DNA of 64,000 nt from an uncultured Flavobacteriaceae bacterium (GCA_947503005.1 CANNCA010000001.1:248001-312000), one strand, 5' to 3'. Shown: positions 16,525 through 26,091, counted from the stretch's first letter. Translations and numbers: made by a program. Notes: generated by a model from the sequence alone, not told the origin.

Positions 16525-18333
16525 ATGGAGTTAAGTGCCCTTGATTACAGTTTTATCATATTATTCTTTACTCTTGTTCTAGGAATAGGTATTTATGTTT
16601 CCAAAAAATCAGGGAAAGATTCTAACGAGTTTTTTCTTTCTGGAAGAACAATGCCGTGGTGGTTGTTGGGCCTTTCGATGGTGGCGACAACTTTCTCAAC
16701 TGATACTCCCAATCTAGTTACCGATTTAGTAAGGGACAAGGGTGTATCGGGCAACTGGGGCTGGTGGTGTTTTTTGCTAACAGGTATGCTTACTGTATTC
16801 GTATATGCTAAACTTTGGCGAAAATCTAACGTTAAAACAGACTTAGAGTTCTACGAGCTGCGTTATGGCGGTAAACCTGCAAGCTTCCTAAGAAAATTCA
16901 GGGCGATTTACTTGGGGGTAATTTTCAATGTAATTACAATGTCGGCCGTTACCTTGGCTGCAATAAAGATTGGAGGAATAATGTTAGGTCTAGAAGATTG
17001 GCAAACCGTTATAGGAGCAGGCCTTATTACCGTTATTTTTAGTGCTTTGGGTGGATTTAAAGGTGTTGTATATACTGACTTTCTCCTGTTTTTTGTTGCT
17101 ATGGCTGGTGCTATTGGAGCTGCTTATTACTTAGTAAACATTCCTGAAGTGGGTGGTATAAAGGCAATGATGGCCAATGAGTTAGTTAGTTCAAAGCTGG
17201 ATATTCTCCCAGATTTTAGCGATACGAAGATGTTCATGACCCTACTGGTGGTTCCGTTGGCGGTACAATGGTGGAGCTCTTGGTATCCTGGGGGAGAACC
17301 TGGCGGCGGCGGCTATATTGCGCAACGTATGCTAGCGGCAAAAAATGAAAACCACGCCATCGGGGCTACGTTCTTTTTTAATATCATGCATTATGCCTTG
17401 CGACCATGGCCATGGATTTTGGTCGCATTGGCTTCTTTGGTTGTTTATCCTGATATCGCAAGTATATCAGAAGCTTTTCCGAATGTCGCAGAGGGTAAAT
17501 TAGGACATGATTTGGCCTATTCGGCGATGTTAACCAAATTGCCCAGCGGACTTTTAGGGATTGTTTTGGCATCTTTGGTTGCAGCTTATATGAGCACGAT
17601 TTCAACTCAATTGAATTGGGGTTCTTCCTACATTGTATTTGATTTTTATAAAGAGCAAATCAATCCGGAAGCATCAGAAAAAAGATTGGTGGCCGTTGGA
17701 AGAATATCTACCGTGGTTTTAATGGTTTTGAGTGCATTCTTGGCATTGGCCATGCAGAATGCCCAGCAAATTTTTGAATTATTGCTACTTTTCGGAGCGG
17801 GCACCGGCCTCATTTTCATTCTACGTTGGTTTTGGTGGCGCATCAATGCTTGGACCGAAATTTCTGCGATGTTCGCTTCTGGAATTCTGTCCATTCTATT
17901 AAAGGCTACTTCTATCGGACCATTTTTGTTCGCTGCCGAAACTGGAGTATTTCCGGAATGGGGAGAAATACCTTTTGTAATGTTGGTTACTACAGCTATT
18001 TGGGTAATTGTAACGTTCACAACCAAACCAGAAACGAAAGAAGTGTTGCAATCATTTTATAAAAAAATTCAGCCAGGCGGACCAGGTTGGAGTAAAGTGG
18101 TTAATGAGGCCAAGCTAGATAATGTTGAAATCGATACAGGAGAAAAATGGAGTGTGCCCTCCGGTATTACAGCTATGCTGTTGGGAGTTGTTTTGGTTTA
18201 TTCAATGATGTTCGCCACCGGATATTGGATATATGGGCGTACAACATCTGCATTGATTCTGACCGGAGTGGCAATAGTTTCTGGGGTTTTATTGATAAAA
18301 GCTTGGAACAGAATGAAAGACCATATTTTATAG
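16525..18333 (+). CDS. Sodium:solute symporter (SSS/SLC5 family)
   Basis: 602 residues with about 13-15 membrane segments. The N-terminus (LDYSFIILFFTLVLGIGIYV) and the early segment with FFLSGRTMPWWLLGLSM are standard for SSS sodium-coupled carriers, including the family motif around residues 40-60. Length is normal for the sugar-type branch in Bacteroidota. The next gene, 9 bp downstream, encodes a NagX-like membrane protein, so uptake of a sugar or amino sugar is plausible but unproven. Confidence 0.93.
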   Translation: MELSALDYSFIILFFTLVLGIGIYVSKKSGKDSNEFFLSGRTMPWWLLGLSMVATTFSTDTPNLVTDLVRDKGVSGNWGWWCFLLTGMLTVFVYAKLWRKSNVKTDLEFYELRYGGKPASFLRKFRAIYLGVIFNVITMSAVTLAAIKIGGIMLGLEDWQTVIGAGLITVIFSALGGFKGVVYTDFLLFFVAMAGAIGAAYYLVNIPEVGGIKAMMANELVSSKLDILPDFSDTKMFMTLLVVPLAVQWWSSWYPGGEPGGGGYIAQRMLAAKNENHAIGATFFFNIMHYALRPWPWILVALASLVVYPDIASISEAFPNVAEGKLGHDLAYSAMLTKLPSGLLGIVLASLVAAYMSTISTQLNWGSSYIVFDFYKEQINPEASEKRLVAVGRISTVVLMVLSAFLALAMQNAQQIFELLLLFGAGTGLIFILRWFWWRINAWTEISAMFASGILSILLKATSIGPFLFAAETGVFPEWGEIPFVMLVTTAIWVIVTFTTKPETKEVLQSFYKKIQPGGPGWSKVVNEAKLDNVEIDTGEKWSVPSGITAMLLGVVLVYSMMFATGYWIYGRTTSALILTGVAIVSGVLLIKAWNRMKDHIL

Positions 18334-18342
18334 CGTTCAATT

Positions 18343-19428
18343 ATGAAAGAAAGAATACTATCCGTTGATATTTTTAGAGGAGCGACCATTGTTTTGATGA
18401 TATTGGTCAATACTCCAGGTACATGGTCAGCAGTATTTCCACCTTTACGACATGCTGAATGGCATGGCTATACACCCACTGATTTGGTATTTCCTTTCTT
18501 CCTGTTTATTGTGGGTACATCAATTGTGTTCGCGTATACGAACAAAGAAACAAATGCGGCTACCTATAAAAAGATAACGGTTAGAACTTTGAAATTAATA
18601 GGCCTGGGCCTTTTTCTAGGCGCATTTACACTAAGTTTCCCATTTTTCAAGGATTTTTCAGACATCAGATTTCCAGGAGTTTTACAAAGAATAGGTGTAG
18701 TTTTCTTTTTCGCCTCCATCCTGTTTCTTAATTTTAATTGGAAGGTCTTAATTGGGATTGCAGTTTTTTTCCTTGTAGGTTATTGGTTGTTGATGACCAT
18801 TGTGCCTGTTGAAGGTATAGAATCTACATTGCAAAGAGCTCCGAACAATTTAGCCAACTGGTTGGACGTGAAGGTGTTTGGAACTCACAATTACAAGGCG
18901 GACTATGACCCTGAAGGCCTTTTGAGTACCATTCCTTCAATAGCGAGCTCACTCTTAGGCATTTTCACAGGATTGATATTGACTTCAAAGCAGGAGAAAA
19001 AAGCGACTATATTAATGGGAATCGGTGGAGCCATGTTGATCATTGGCCATGCTTGGGATTTTGTTTTCCCCATAAACAAAGCGCTCTGGACAAGTAGTTT
19101 CGTTTTGGTAACCGCAGGATGGGCAAATCTCATTTTGGCATTGATTTATTACCTGACAGATGTAAAGGGAATCAAATTTGGAAGCCTTTTCAGATATGCT
19201 GGGGCCAATGCCATTATTCTTTACTTTTTATCCAGCTTTATCAGTAAAATAATGGGAATGATAAAAGTTGGCGAGACCTCGCTACATGGATGGCTTTTTG
19301 ACACGGTTTACACCCATGATTTTATGTCAATGCAACTTTCATCTTTATTGTACGGGCTAACGGTTGTTGCATTCTACGTGCTGTTGGCACACATTTTGTA
19401 CCAAAGAAAGCTATTCTTTAAGGTTTAA
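18343..19428 (+). CDS. DUF5009/HGSNAT-like membrane acyltransferase (NagX-like)
   Basis: 361-residue membrane protein with about ten hydrophobic segments. The start RILSVDIFRGATIVLMILVN is the hallmark of the family related to heparan-alpha-glucosaminide N-acetyltransferase (YeiB/NagX). In several Bacteroidota and Gammaproteobacteria relatives lie in N-acetylglucosamine use loci. It follows the symporter by 9 bp and is probably co-transcribed with it and with the gene starting 2 bp after its stop. Enzymatic activity is inferred from family only. Confidence 0.9.
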   Translation: MKERILSVDIFRGATIVLMILVNTPGTWSAVFPPLRHAEWHGYTPTDLVFPFFLFIVGTSIVFAYTNKETNAATYKKITVRTLKLIGLGLFLGAFTLSFPFFKDFSDIRFPGVLQRIGVVFFFASILFLNFNWKVLIGIAVFFLVGYWLLMTIVPVEGIESTLQRAPNNLANWLDVKVFGTHNYKADYDPEGLLSTIPSIASSLLGIFTGLILTSKQEKKATILMGIGGAMLIIGHAWDFVFPINKALWTSSFVLVTAGWANLILALIYYLTDVKGIKFGSLFRYAGANAIILYFLSSFISKIMGMIKVGETSLHGWLFDTVYTHDFMSMQLSSLLYGLTVVAFYVLLAHILYQRKLFFKV

Positions 19429-19430
19429 AA

Positions 19431-20045
19431 ATGTATAAATATTTTGGATTAGTGGGATTTCTTCCAATGCTTGTTTTTTTATTTGGATCCCCATATACCA
19501 TTAATGCACAAATTGATTATCAAGAGGGCTATGTGGTGACTAATACAAACGATACACTGTATGGCTTGATAAAAGATAGAAAAACTGGCGCTTTTGGCAA
19601 GCTTTACAAAAAGATAAGGTTCAAAGGGAAAAAGAGCAAATCAAAATACGGCCCAAAACAAATCGTTAGCTATAAAAAAGGGGAAACAAATTTTGAAACT
19701 CTACAACTAATACGAACAGGGCATTTTTTAGCGGACGAATATGAAGTGTCTCCCAAAGGAGATTATCAGTTTTTGAAAGTGGTTGCGTCAGGCCATGTTA
19801 TTTATTATCAAATGGAATTTGAAGATGCGGATTCAGGATATATTGATACAATCGCTTTTTTCAAAAAGAAAGTTGGTGCTAATTTGGTTCGTGTCAACCA
19901 AGGAGTATTTGGTTTGAAACGAAGAAAATTAGCTGCATTTTTTTCAGATTGCCCAGATTTGGCGCAAAGAATTCGAACAAAACGCATCAAAAATGCAATT
20001 GAAATAGTCGATTTTTACAACAACTGTAAATCCGAGAACCCGTAG
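19431..20045 (+). CDS. Exported protein of unknown function (204 aa)
   Basis: Begins with a signal peptide (hydrophobic core to about residue 25, then TINAQIDY). The mature part opens with a strand and the phrase GYVVTNTNDTLYGLIKDRK, a pattern seen in many uncharacterised Bacteroidota exported proteins, followed by a basic loop (GKKSKSKYGPK). No catalytic motif or known domain is recognised. It starts 2 bp after the NagX-like gene, suggesting the last position of a three-gene unit. Confidence 0.8.
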   Translation: MYKYFGLVGFLPMLVFLFGSPYTINAQIDYQEGYVVTNTNDTLYGLIKDRKTGAFGKLYKKIRFKGKKSKSKYGPKQIVSYKKGETNFETLQLIRTGHFLADEYEVSPKGDYQFLKVVASGHVIYYQMEFEDADSGYIDTIAFFKKKVGANLVRVNQGVFGLKRRKLAAFFSDCPDLAQRIRTKRIKNAIEIVDFYNNCKSENP

Positions 20046-20057
20046 TTAAGTAACACT

Positions 20058-20648
20058 TTAAAGTCGTTTTCCCATCAACTTGGCCACATATTTCCCGATA
20101 ACATCAAACTCTAAATTCACAACAGTACCTGCTTCATAAGAATTAAACCGGGTATTTTCATAAGTATACGGTATAATGGCAACACTAAAAGTACTATCCC
20201 CAGAATCGACCACAGTTAAGCTAGTGCCGTCAATGGTAATGCTTCCCTTTTCAATGGTAGGGTTTCCGCTAGAGGAATCATATTGAAATGAAAAAAACCA
20301 ACTGCCGTTTTTTTCTTCAACTGAGGTGCAGACACCTGTTTGATCTACGTGTCCCTGAACAATATGTCCGTCTAAACGGCTTCCTAGAATCATGGCACGT
20401 TCCAAGTTCACTTTATCTCCAATTTCAAGGTTTCCGAGATTGCTTTTTTGTAAAGTCTCTTCTATTGCAGTAACTGTATAGTTGGTTTCGTTAAGGGAAA
20501 CTACGGTCAAACAAACACCATTGTGGGCGACACTTTGGTCTATCTTAAGCTCGGGGCCAAGGGTTGAATTTATGGTTATATGAAGGTTACTACCATCCTT
20601 TTCTAATTTAGTTACCTCGCCCAAAGTTTCAATTATTCCTGTAAACAT
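20058..20648 (-). CDS. ribE: Riboflavin synthase, alpha subunit
   Basis: 196 residues made of two lumazine-binding domains: the first begins MFTGIIETLG, the second (about residue 95) contains GHIVQGHVDQTG. This is the trimeric enzyme that turns two 6,7-dimethyl-8-ribityllumazine molecules into riboflavin and the pyrimidinedione. Length is normal. A perfect Bacteroidota -7 box lies about 42 bp upstream on the minus strand. No FMN riboswitch is visible. The gene is divergent from pdxA, with overlapping promoters. Confidence 0.96.
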   Translation of the reverse strand: MFTGIIETLGEVTKLEKDGSNLHITINSTLGPELKIDQSVAHNGVCLTVVSLNETNYTVTAIEETLQKSNLGNLEIGDKVNLERAMILGSRLDGHIVQGHVDQTGVCTSVEEKNGSWFFSFQYDSSSGNPTIEKGSITIDGTSLTVVDSGDSTFSVAIIPYTYENTRFNSYEAGTVVNLEFDVIGKYVAKLMGKRL

Positions 20649-20665
20649 GTTCCGTTTTTATTGCC

Positions 20666-20673
20666 TAGTTTTG
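20666..20673 (+). promoter_or_regulatory. -7 box (TAGTTTTG) for pdxA
   Basis: TAnnTTTG match 33 bp before the pdxA ATG; no clear TTTG -33 element. It would put transcription start near 20677, within the divergent ribE leader. Confidence 0.45.
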
Positions 20674-20689
20674 TAGCTTGTACAAGTTG

Positions 20690-20697
20690 CAAAGGTA
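20690..20697 (-). promoter_or_regulatory. -7 box (TACCTTTG) for ribE
   Basis: On the minus strand TACCTTTG matches TAnnTTTG exactly and lies 41 bp before the ribE ATG. It overlaps the pdxA leader, so the two divergent promoters interleave. Confidence 0.55.
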
Positions 20698-20706
20698 AAG
20701 AATATC

Positions 20707-21753
20707 ATGCAGGAAGAAGCGAAAATAAAACTAGGGATATCTATAGGTGACATTAACGGAATTGGTTGTGAAGTCGCTTTGAAAACCTTTGAAGATTCTC
20801 GAATGCTTGACTTTTGTACGCCCATTTTTTTTGCATCCAATAAGACCATTTCAGCACAAAAGGATGCGTTGAAAATTGATATAAAATATAACGGTGCTCA
20901 AAACGCATCGGAGGTTATTGATGGAAAAATCAATGTGGTCAGCGTCTGGAAGGAAATTCCAAACCTTGCGTTCGGAGAGGCTACTAAAGAAGCAGGAGAA
21001 TTGGCAATAAAATCTTTGCGTGCCGCCACTGAGGCTTTAAAGAACGGTGACATCGATGTGTTGGTTACGGCTCCGATCAATAAGAACAACATACAATCAG
21101 AAGAATTTAACTTTCCTGGACATACTGATTTTTTGGCCCAAGAATTAGAAGGAGAAAGTTTGATGTTCATGGTAACCGAGGACTTAAAAATTGGCCTACT
21201 TACCGATCATGTAGCTGTAAAAGACGCACCTGCTGCTATTAACCCGATTTTGATACGTACTAAAGTTAGGACTATAGAAAAATCACTTCAAATTGATTTT
21301 GGAATTCGTAGACCTAAGGTCGCATTACTGGGAATTAACCCGCACAGTGGAGACAATGGTACCATCGGTCAGGAAGATGATGATATATTGAAACCGGTCA
21401 TCAAAGAAATGTCTGATGCTGGCCACCTAGTATTCGGACCCTATTCTGCGGACAGCTTTTTCGGTTCGGAAAGTTATAAGAACTTTGACGCCATATTGGC
21501 CGCCTATCATGATCAAGGCCTGATTCCGTTTAAAACATTGTCGTTTGGAAAAGGTGTCAACTTTACCGCCGGCTTAAATAAGATCCGTACCTCTCCAGAT
21601 CACGGAACCGCATATGAAATTGCAGGAAAAGGTCAAGCAGACCACAGCTCATTTAAAGAAGCTGTATTTACCGCACTAAGTATTTACAAGAAACGATTAG
21701 AGTTTGATGAACTCACGGAAAACGTATTGCAAAAGCAACGCGCAAGAAGGTAA
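20707..21753 (+). CDS. pdxA: 4-hydroxythreonine-4-phosphate dehydrogenase
   Basis: 348 residues, close to the usual 330-350. It oxidises 4-phosphohydroxy-L-threonine in the DXP-dependent pyridoxal phosphate pathway. The metal ligands align with E. coli H166/H211/H266: H168 (LLTDHVAVKD), H213 (NPHSGDNG) and H268 (AAYHDQGLIPFK). The N-terminal GISIGDINGIG and the SPDHGTAYEIAG motif are also present. It starts from its own promoter opposite ribE. Confidence 0.96.
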   Translation: MQEEAKIKLGISIGDINGIGCEVALKTFEDSRMLDFCTPIFFASNKTISAQKDALKIDIKYNGAQNASEVIDGKINVVSVWKEIPNLAFGEATKEAGELAIKSLRAATEALKNGDIDVLVTAPINKNNIQSEEFNFPGHTDFLAQELEGESLMFMVTEDLKIGLLTDHVAVKDAPAAINPILIRTKVRTIEKSLQIDFGIRRPKVALLGINPHSGDNGTIGQEDDDILKPVIKEMSDAGHLVFGPYSADSFFGSESYKNFDAILAAYHDQGLIPFKTLSFGKGVNFTAGLNKIRTSPDHGTAYEIAGKGQADHSSFKEAVFTALSIYKKRLEFDELTENVLQKQRARR

Positions 21754-21819
21754 ATTACGATATATCTTAAAATGGGCAACTACAGGCGAAGCAAACATCT
21801 TTGATTTCACGGTTGAAGT

Positions 21820-21850
21820 ATTGTGAAGTATTAAAATAATAGTATCTTTG
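21820..21850 (+). promoter_or_regulatory. Promoter of the yceD-rpmF unit
   Basis: ATTG at 21820-21823, 19 nt, then TATCTTTG at 21843-21850 fits the Bacteroidota TTTG-N19-TAnnTTTG promoter. Transcription start near 21854 would give a leader of about 60 nt. Confidence 0.65.
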
Positions 21851-21914
21851 CACCCGCCTTGTTGATGTCAGAGCATGAATATTCAAGGTTGACGTGCAAA
21901 ATTGATGTGTTAGG

Positions 21915-22445
21915 ATGAAAAAAAAGGAGTTCACTCTTCCTTTCTCAGGATTAAAGCAAGGAAAACACGAGTTCGATTACGTCATTAATAATGAGTTCTT
22001 TGAATCTTTTGAGTATACCGAGTTCAACAGCACTAACATTGAGCTGAAAGTTATTATGAACAAATCAAGCACTATGCTTGAGTTGGAATTAAAGGCTGAA
22101 GGCATTGTTAATGTAGACTGTGACTTAACGAGTGAGCCATATGACCAATTGGTTTCTGCTAGTTTGGAATTGGTTGTTAAATTCGGTGATGAGTTTAATG
22201 ATGAAGACGATGAAATTTTAGTCATTCCTCATGGTGCTCATCAAGTCAACATTGCACAGTATGTATATGAAATGTTGGTTTTGGCAGTTCCGCAGAAGCG
22301 AGTACATCCAGGAGTTTTGGATGGAACATTAAAATCAGAAGCATTGGTAAAATTGCAAGAACTACAACCAAAAGATAAAAGAGAAAATAAGGAAGATACG
22401 GATCCCAGATGGGATGCACTGAAAAATATAATAACGGATAAATAA
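21915..22445 (+). CDS. yceD: DUF177/YceD family protein
   Basis: 176 residues of the YceD/DUF177 family, recognisable by the central CDLTSEP segment and its position directly before rpmF, an order conserved across most bacteria. The protein is linked to 23S rRNA accumulation and large-subunit assembly in plants and bacteria. Only one Cys of the usual zinc-like motif is present. It is 8 bp from rpmF and under the promoter at 21820. Confidence 0.9.
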   Translation: MKKKEFTLPFSGLKQGKHEFDYVINNEFFESFEYTEFNSTNIELKVIMNKSSTMLELELKAEGIVNVDCDLTSEPYDQLVSASLELVVKFGDEFNDEDDEILVIPHGAHQVNIAQYVYEMLVLAVPQKRVHPGVLDGTLKSEALVKLQELQPKDKRENKEDTDPRWDALKNIITDK

Positions 22446-22453
22446 GTTGTAAA

Positions 22454-22651
22454 ATGGCACATCCTAAAAGAAAAATTTCCAAAACCAGAAGAGATAAGAG
22501 AAGAACACACTATAAGGCTGTGGCCCCTACTTTGGCAACGGATTCTACGACTGGTGAAATGCACTTATATCACAGAGCACATTGGCACGAGGGAAAATTA
22601 TATTATAAAGGCCAGGTATTGATAGATAAAACAGCGGAAGCGGAAGCATAA
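22454..22651 (+). CDS. rpmF: 50S ribosomal protein L32
   Basis: 65 residues starting [19 protein letters not shown], the conserved L32 opening. The zinc-ribbon cysteines of many L32 proteins are all missing (there is no Cys in the protein), so this is the zinc-free form. It is expressed with yceD and followed by a good terminator at 22677. Confidence 0.96.
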   Translation: MAHPKRKISKTRRDKRRTHYKAVAPTLATDSTTGEMHLYHRAHWHEGKLYYKGQVLIDKTAEAEA

Positions 22652-22676
22652 TCCTGCAAATCAAAGAAATACGAAG

Positions 22677-22706
22677 ACTCCTGCTTGAATTGGCAGGAGT
22701 TTTTTT
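22677..22706 (+). terminator. Terminator after rpmF
   Basis: ACTCCTGC and GCAGGAGT form an 8-bp stem with an 8-nt loop, followed by six T residues. Confidence 0.8.
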
Positions 22707-22850
22707 GTTCAAACTACCTTGTCGCGCTGAATTTATCAGATAGTAACTTCTTTTAAAAATCATCCTTTTTGGACTAAAAGTCCTAGAAAATCAGTATTTT
22801 TCCCCAATTTTGAACCATTTTTGAAGGTTTTTTGACAAAATCACTTTAGA

Positions 22851-23846
22851 ATGAGCAAACTAACAGCAGCTATCACGGCTGTGGGAGGATATGTTCCTCA
22901 ATTTGTAATGACCAACCAGATGTTGGAAGAAATGGTCGAAACCAATGACGAGTGGATTACGACTCGGACAGGTATAAAAGAAAGAAGGATTCTTAAAAAG
23001 GAAGAAGGCGAAGGCTCTTCTTATTTGGCGATTAAGGCCGCCCAGAAGTTGCTTAAGAAAAGAGACCTTGATGCCAAGGAAATTGATTTGATTTTAGTTG
23101 CAACGGCTACTCCCGATAGTATGGTAGCCTCTACCGCGGCGTTTGTCGCCTCCGAAATCGGAGCCACAAATGCATTTGCATACGATTTGTTGGCAGCCTG
23201 TTCTAGCTTTCTTTTTGGTATGTCTACGGCCTCCAGTTATATTGAATCGGGGCGTTATAAGAAAGTACTGTTGATAGGTGCGGATAAAATGTCTTCAATC
23301 ATCAACTATAAGGATAGAACCACATGTATTATTTTCGGGGATGGTGCGGGTGCTGTGCTGTTTGAACCAAATACGGAAGGCTTGGGTCTGCAAGACGAAT
23401 ACCTGAGAGCTGACGGTTCTGGCAGACAGTTTTTGGGAATGGAGGCGGGAGGCTCGCTATTGCCCGCCACTCATGAAACTGTAGATGCTAATCAGCATTA
23501 TATTTTTCAAGACGGTAAGACTGTATTTAAGTTCGCCGTATCGAATATGGCAGATGTAGCTGAAAAAATAATGATTCGAAACAATTTAAAAGATACCGAT
23601 GTTTCTTGGCTTGTGCCACATCAGGCAAATAAGCGTATTATCGATGCAACCGCAAAGAGAATGGGTCTTGATGCTTCGAAAGTTCTCATGAATATTGAAA
23701 GATATGGCAATACAACGTCAGCAACTTTGCCATTGTTGCTTTCAGACTACGAAGATAAATTGAAAAAAGGCGATAATCTTGTATTTGCTGCATTTGGCGG
23801 TGGATTTACATGGGGGTCGATTTATTTAAAATGGGCATATAACTAA
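22851..23846 (+). CDS. fabH: 3-oxoacyl-ACP synthase III
   Basis: 331 residues. Catalytic triad C117 (LLAACSSF), H257 (WLVPHQANKR) and N287 (YGNTTS), with the family opening around residues 30-41. It condenses acetyl-CoA (or a branched primer in Flavobacteria) with malonyl-ACP to start fatty acid synthesis. The accB and accC genes that supply malonyl-CoA follow directly (4 bp to accB), so the three probably form an operon for initiation of lipid synthesis. Confidence 0.96.
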   Translation: MSKLTAAITAVGGYVPQFVMTNQMLEEMVETNDEWITTRTGIKERRILKKEEGEGSSYLAIKAAQKLLKKRDLDAKEIDLILVATATPDSMVASTAAFVASEIGATNAFAYDLLAACSSFLFGMSTASSYIESGRYKKVLLIGADKMSSIINYKDRTTCIIFGDGAGAVLFEPNTEGLGLQDEYLRADGSGRQFLGMEAGGSLLPATHETVDANQHYIFQDGKTVFKFAVSNMADVAEKIMIRNNLKDTDVSWLVPHQANKRIIDATAKRMGLDASKVLMNIERYGNTTSATLPLLLSDYEDKLKKGDNLVFAAFGGGFTWGSIYLKWAYN

Positions 23847-23850
23847 ATTA

Positions 23851-24366
23851 ATGAGCAAAAAAACAACATCTATGGATATTAAAGAAATTCAAAGCCTCAT
23901 CAAATTTGTAGCTAAATCAGGGGCTAGTGAGGTGAAGCTGGAAATGGAAGACCTTAAGATTACTATAAGAACAGGTACACACCCTTCTGGAGGTGAAACA
24001 ACCTTCGTACAACAAATACCAGTTGCACAAGCGCCCGTGGCAACGGCACCGCAGGTTCATATAGAGACTCCTGTCGCTAGTTCCGAACCAACAGTAACCG
24101 ATAAAGCTGAAGATGATGATTCTAAATATATTACTATTAAATCACCAATTATTGGCACCTTTTACAGAAAACCTGGCCCGGATAAACCTGCTTTTGTTGA
24201 AGTAGGAACAGAAATCTCAAAAGGCGATGTGCTTTGTGTCATAGAGGCCATGAAGCTTTTCAATGATATTGAGTCTGAAGTTTCAGGTAAAGTGGTGAAA
24301 ATATTGGTCGATGATTCTTCTCCGGTAGAATTTGACCAACCATTGTTTTTAGTAGATCCATCTTAA
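23851..24366 (+). CDS. accB: Biotin carboxyl carrier protein of acetyl-CoA carboxylase
   Basis: 171 residues: an N-terminal helical part, an Ala/Pro/Val-rich flexible linker (about 52-85) and a C-terminal biotinyl domain with EAMKLFND and biotin acceptor K135. It carries CO2 between the biotin carboxylase and the carboxyltransferase. The ATG at 23851 is used; Met8 (23872) aligns better with many AccB starts and is possible. Confidence 0.95.
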   Translation: MSKKTTSMDIKEIQSLIKFVAKSGASEVKLEMEDLKITIRTGTHPSGGETTFVQQIPVAQAPVATAPQVHIETPVASSEPTVTDKAEDDDSKYITIKSPIIGTFYRKPGPDKPAFVEVGTEISKGDVLCVIEAMKLFNDIESEVSGKVVKILVDDSSPVEFDQPLFLVDPS

Positions 24367-24462
24367 ATAAATTTTAAGTGTTGATTGTTGAATGCATGGG
24401 CCTATTTGGCCGCATTTAGGCACTTTTTAAAGCTTAGAACTTAAAATTTAAAACTTCTGAAG

Positions 24463-25812
24463 ATGTTCAAAAAAATATTGATTGCAAATAGGGGAGAAAT
24501 TGCATTACGGGTTATTAGAACCTGCAAGGAGATGGGTATTAAAACTGTAGCGGTCTACTCAAAAGCGGATGAGGAAAGCCTTCATGTAAGATTCGCCGAC
24601 GAAGCAGTATGTATAGGCCCCCCTCCGAGTAGTGAATCTTATCTGAAAATACCAAATATCATTGCGGCGGCTGAAATCACCAACGCCGATGCTATTCACC
24701 CCGGTTATGGATTTTTATCTGAAAATGCTAAATTTTCAAGAATCTGTGCAGAACACGAAATCAAATTCATAGGTGCTTCAGGGGATCACATTGATAAAAT
24801 GGGAGACAAGGCCACGGCGAAAGCAACCATGAAAAAAGCTGGAGTGCCCTGTGTACCGGGCTCAGAAGGTATTTTGAAAGATGTTGCCGAGGCTAAGAAA
24901 ATTGCCAAGAAAATGGGATACCCCGTGATGATTAAGGCAACCGCAGGTGGCGGTGGAAAAGGGATGCGTGCCGTTTGGAGCGAAGATAAAATGGAAGCTC
25001 TTTTCGAAAGCGCGGTTCAAGAAGCTTCTGCAGCCTTTGGAAATGGAGGCATGTACATGGAAAAATTGATTGAAGAGCCCCGTCATATAGAAATTCAAAT
25101 TGTAGGTGACCAATACGGTAAGGCCTGCCATCTTTCAGAAAGGGATTGTTCCGTACAACGTAGGCATCAGAAACTGACGGAAGAAACTCCTTCGCCATTT
25201 ATGACCGATAAATTACGAAAGGCGATGGGAGAAGCCGCGATAAAGGCCGCGGAGTATATAAAGTATGAAGGCGCCGGCACGGTGGAATTCTTGGTTGATA
25301 AACACCGTAATTTCTACTTTATGGAAATGAATACGCGTATTCAAGTTGAACACCCGATTACCGAACAAGTGGTGGACTATGATTTAATTCGTGAGCAGAT
25401 ATTAGTCGCGGGGGGAGTCCCAATATCCGGAAAAAACTACTTGCCAAAACTTCATTCTATTGAATGCCGAATCAATGCGGAAGACCCCTATAATAATTTT
25501 AGGCCTTCCCCAGGCAAAATTACAACGCTTCATACGCCTGGAGGTCACGGTGTCCGGATGGATACACATGTTTACAGTGGGTATAGTATTCCACCACATT
25601 ACGATTCAATGATTGCCAAATTGATCACCACGGCTCAAACAAGGGAAGAAGCAATAAATAAAATGAAGCGTGCTTTGGATGAATTTGTAATTGAAGGGAT
25701 TAAGACAACAATTCCTTTTCATAGGCAACTTATGGAACATCCCGATTATTTGGCAGGGAATTATACCACGGCATTTATGGATGATTTTAAAATGAAGCCG
25801 GAATCGGAATAG
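24463..25812 (+). CDS. accC: Acetyl-CoA carboxylase biotin carboxylase subunit
   Basis: 449 residues, the normal AccC size. The N-terminus [23 protein letters not shown]-grasp glycine-rich loop ([11 protein letters not shown]) and [15 protein letters not shown] are diagnostic. It carboxylates the biotin on AccB using ATP and bicarbonate. It follows accB after 96 bp and ends at a strong palindromic terminator. Confidence 0.96.
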   Translation: MFKKILIANRGEIALRVIRTCKEMGIKTVAVYSKADEESLHVRFADEAVCIGPPPSSESYLKIPNIIAAAEITNADAIHPGYGFLSENAKFSRICAEHEIKFIGASGDHIDKMGDKATAKATMKKAGVPCVPGSEGILKDVAEAKKIAKKMGYPVMIKATAGGGGKGMRAVWSEDKMEALFESAVQEASAAFGNGGMYMEKLIEEPRHIEIQIVGDQYGKACHLSERDCSVQRRHQKLTEETPSPFMTDKLRKAMGEAAIKAAEYIKYEGAGTVEFLVDKHRNFYFMEMNTRIQVEHPITEQVVDYDLIREQILVAGGVPISGKNYLPKLHSIECRINAEDPYNNFRPSPGKITTLHTPGGHGVRMDTHVYSGYSIPPHYDSMIAKLITTAQTREEAINKMKRALDEFVIEGIKTTIPFHRQLMEHPDYLAGNYTTAFMDDFKMKPESE

Positions 25813-25858
25813 AATGTTCACTAAAGTTCCTTGAAAGTCACACAAAAATTAAAATAAG

Positions 25859-25882
25859 AACCGACCAATTGGTCGGTTTTTT
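25859..25882 (+). terminator. Terminator/palindrome after accC
   Basis: A perfect 20-bp palindrome AACCGACCAATTGGTCGGTT runs into six T residues, a good terminator with an AATT loop. The same sequence would also make a symmetric protein-binding site. Confidence 0.75.
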
Positions 25883-25984
25883 GGTAATAGCTGTTGTGAA
25901 ATCAGTGTTTTGAGTGGTTAATCGATGAATTACAACCATAAATCCTTGGAATTACCTTTTTCAACTCTCGATAAACGTTATTAA

Positions 25985-26004
25985 AACCGACCAAACGGTC
26001 TTTT
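25985..26004. repeat. Second, imperfect copy of the ACCGACC element
   Basis: AACCGACCAAACGGTCTTTT shares AACCGACCAA and GGTC with the palindrome at 25859 and lies 88 bp before the next gene. It is a weak hairpin (GACC/GGTC) with four T residues. Confidence 0.4.
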
Positions 26005-26091
26005 CCCGATTATTTGATAAGTCCAGTTTGAAATCCATTTCGACGCCATAAAATCAATCTTTTTAGAGCGATTACTTCGTATTTTAGCGCT

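Noticed and set aside
20649-20706. FMN riboswitch before ribE
   Set aside because: The leader is only about 40 nt and lacks room for the RFN element.
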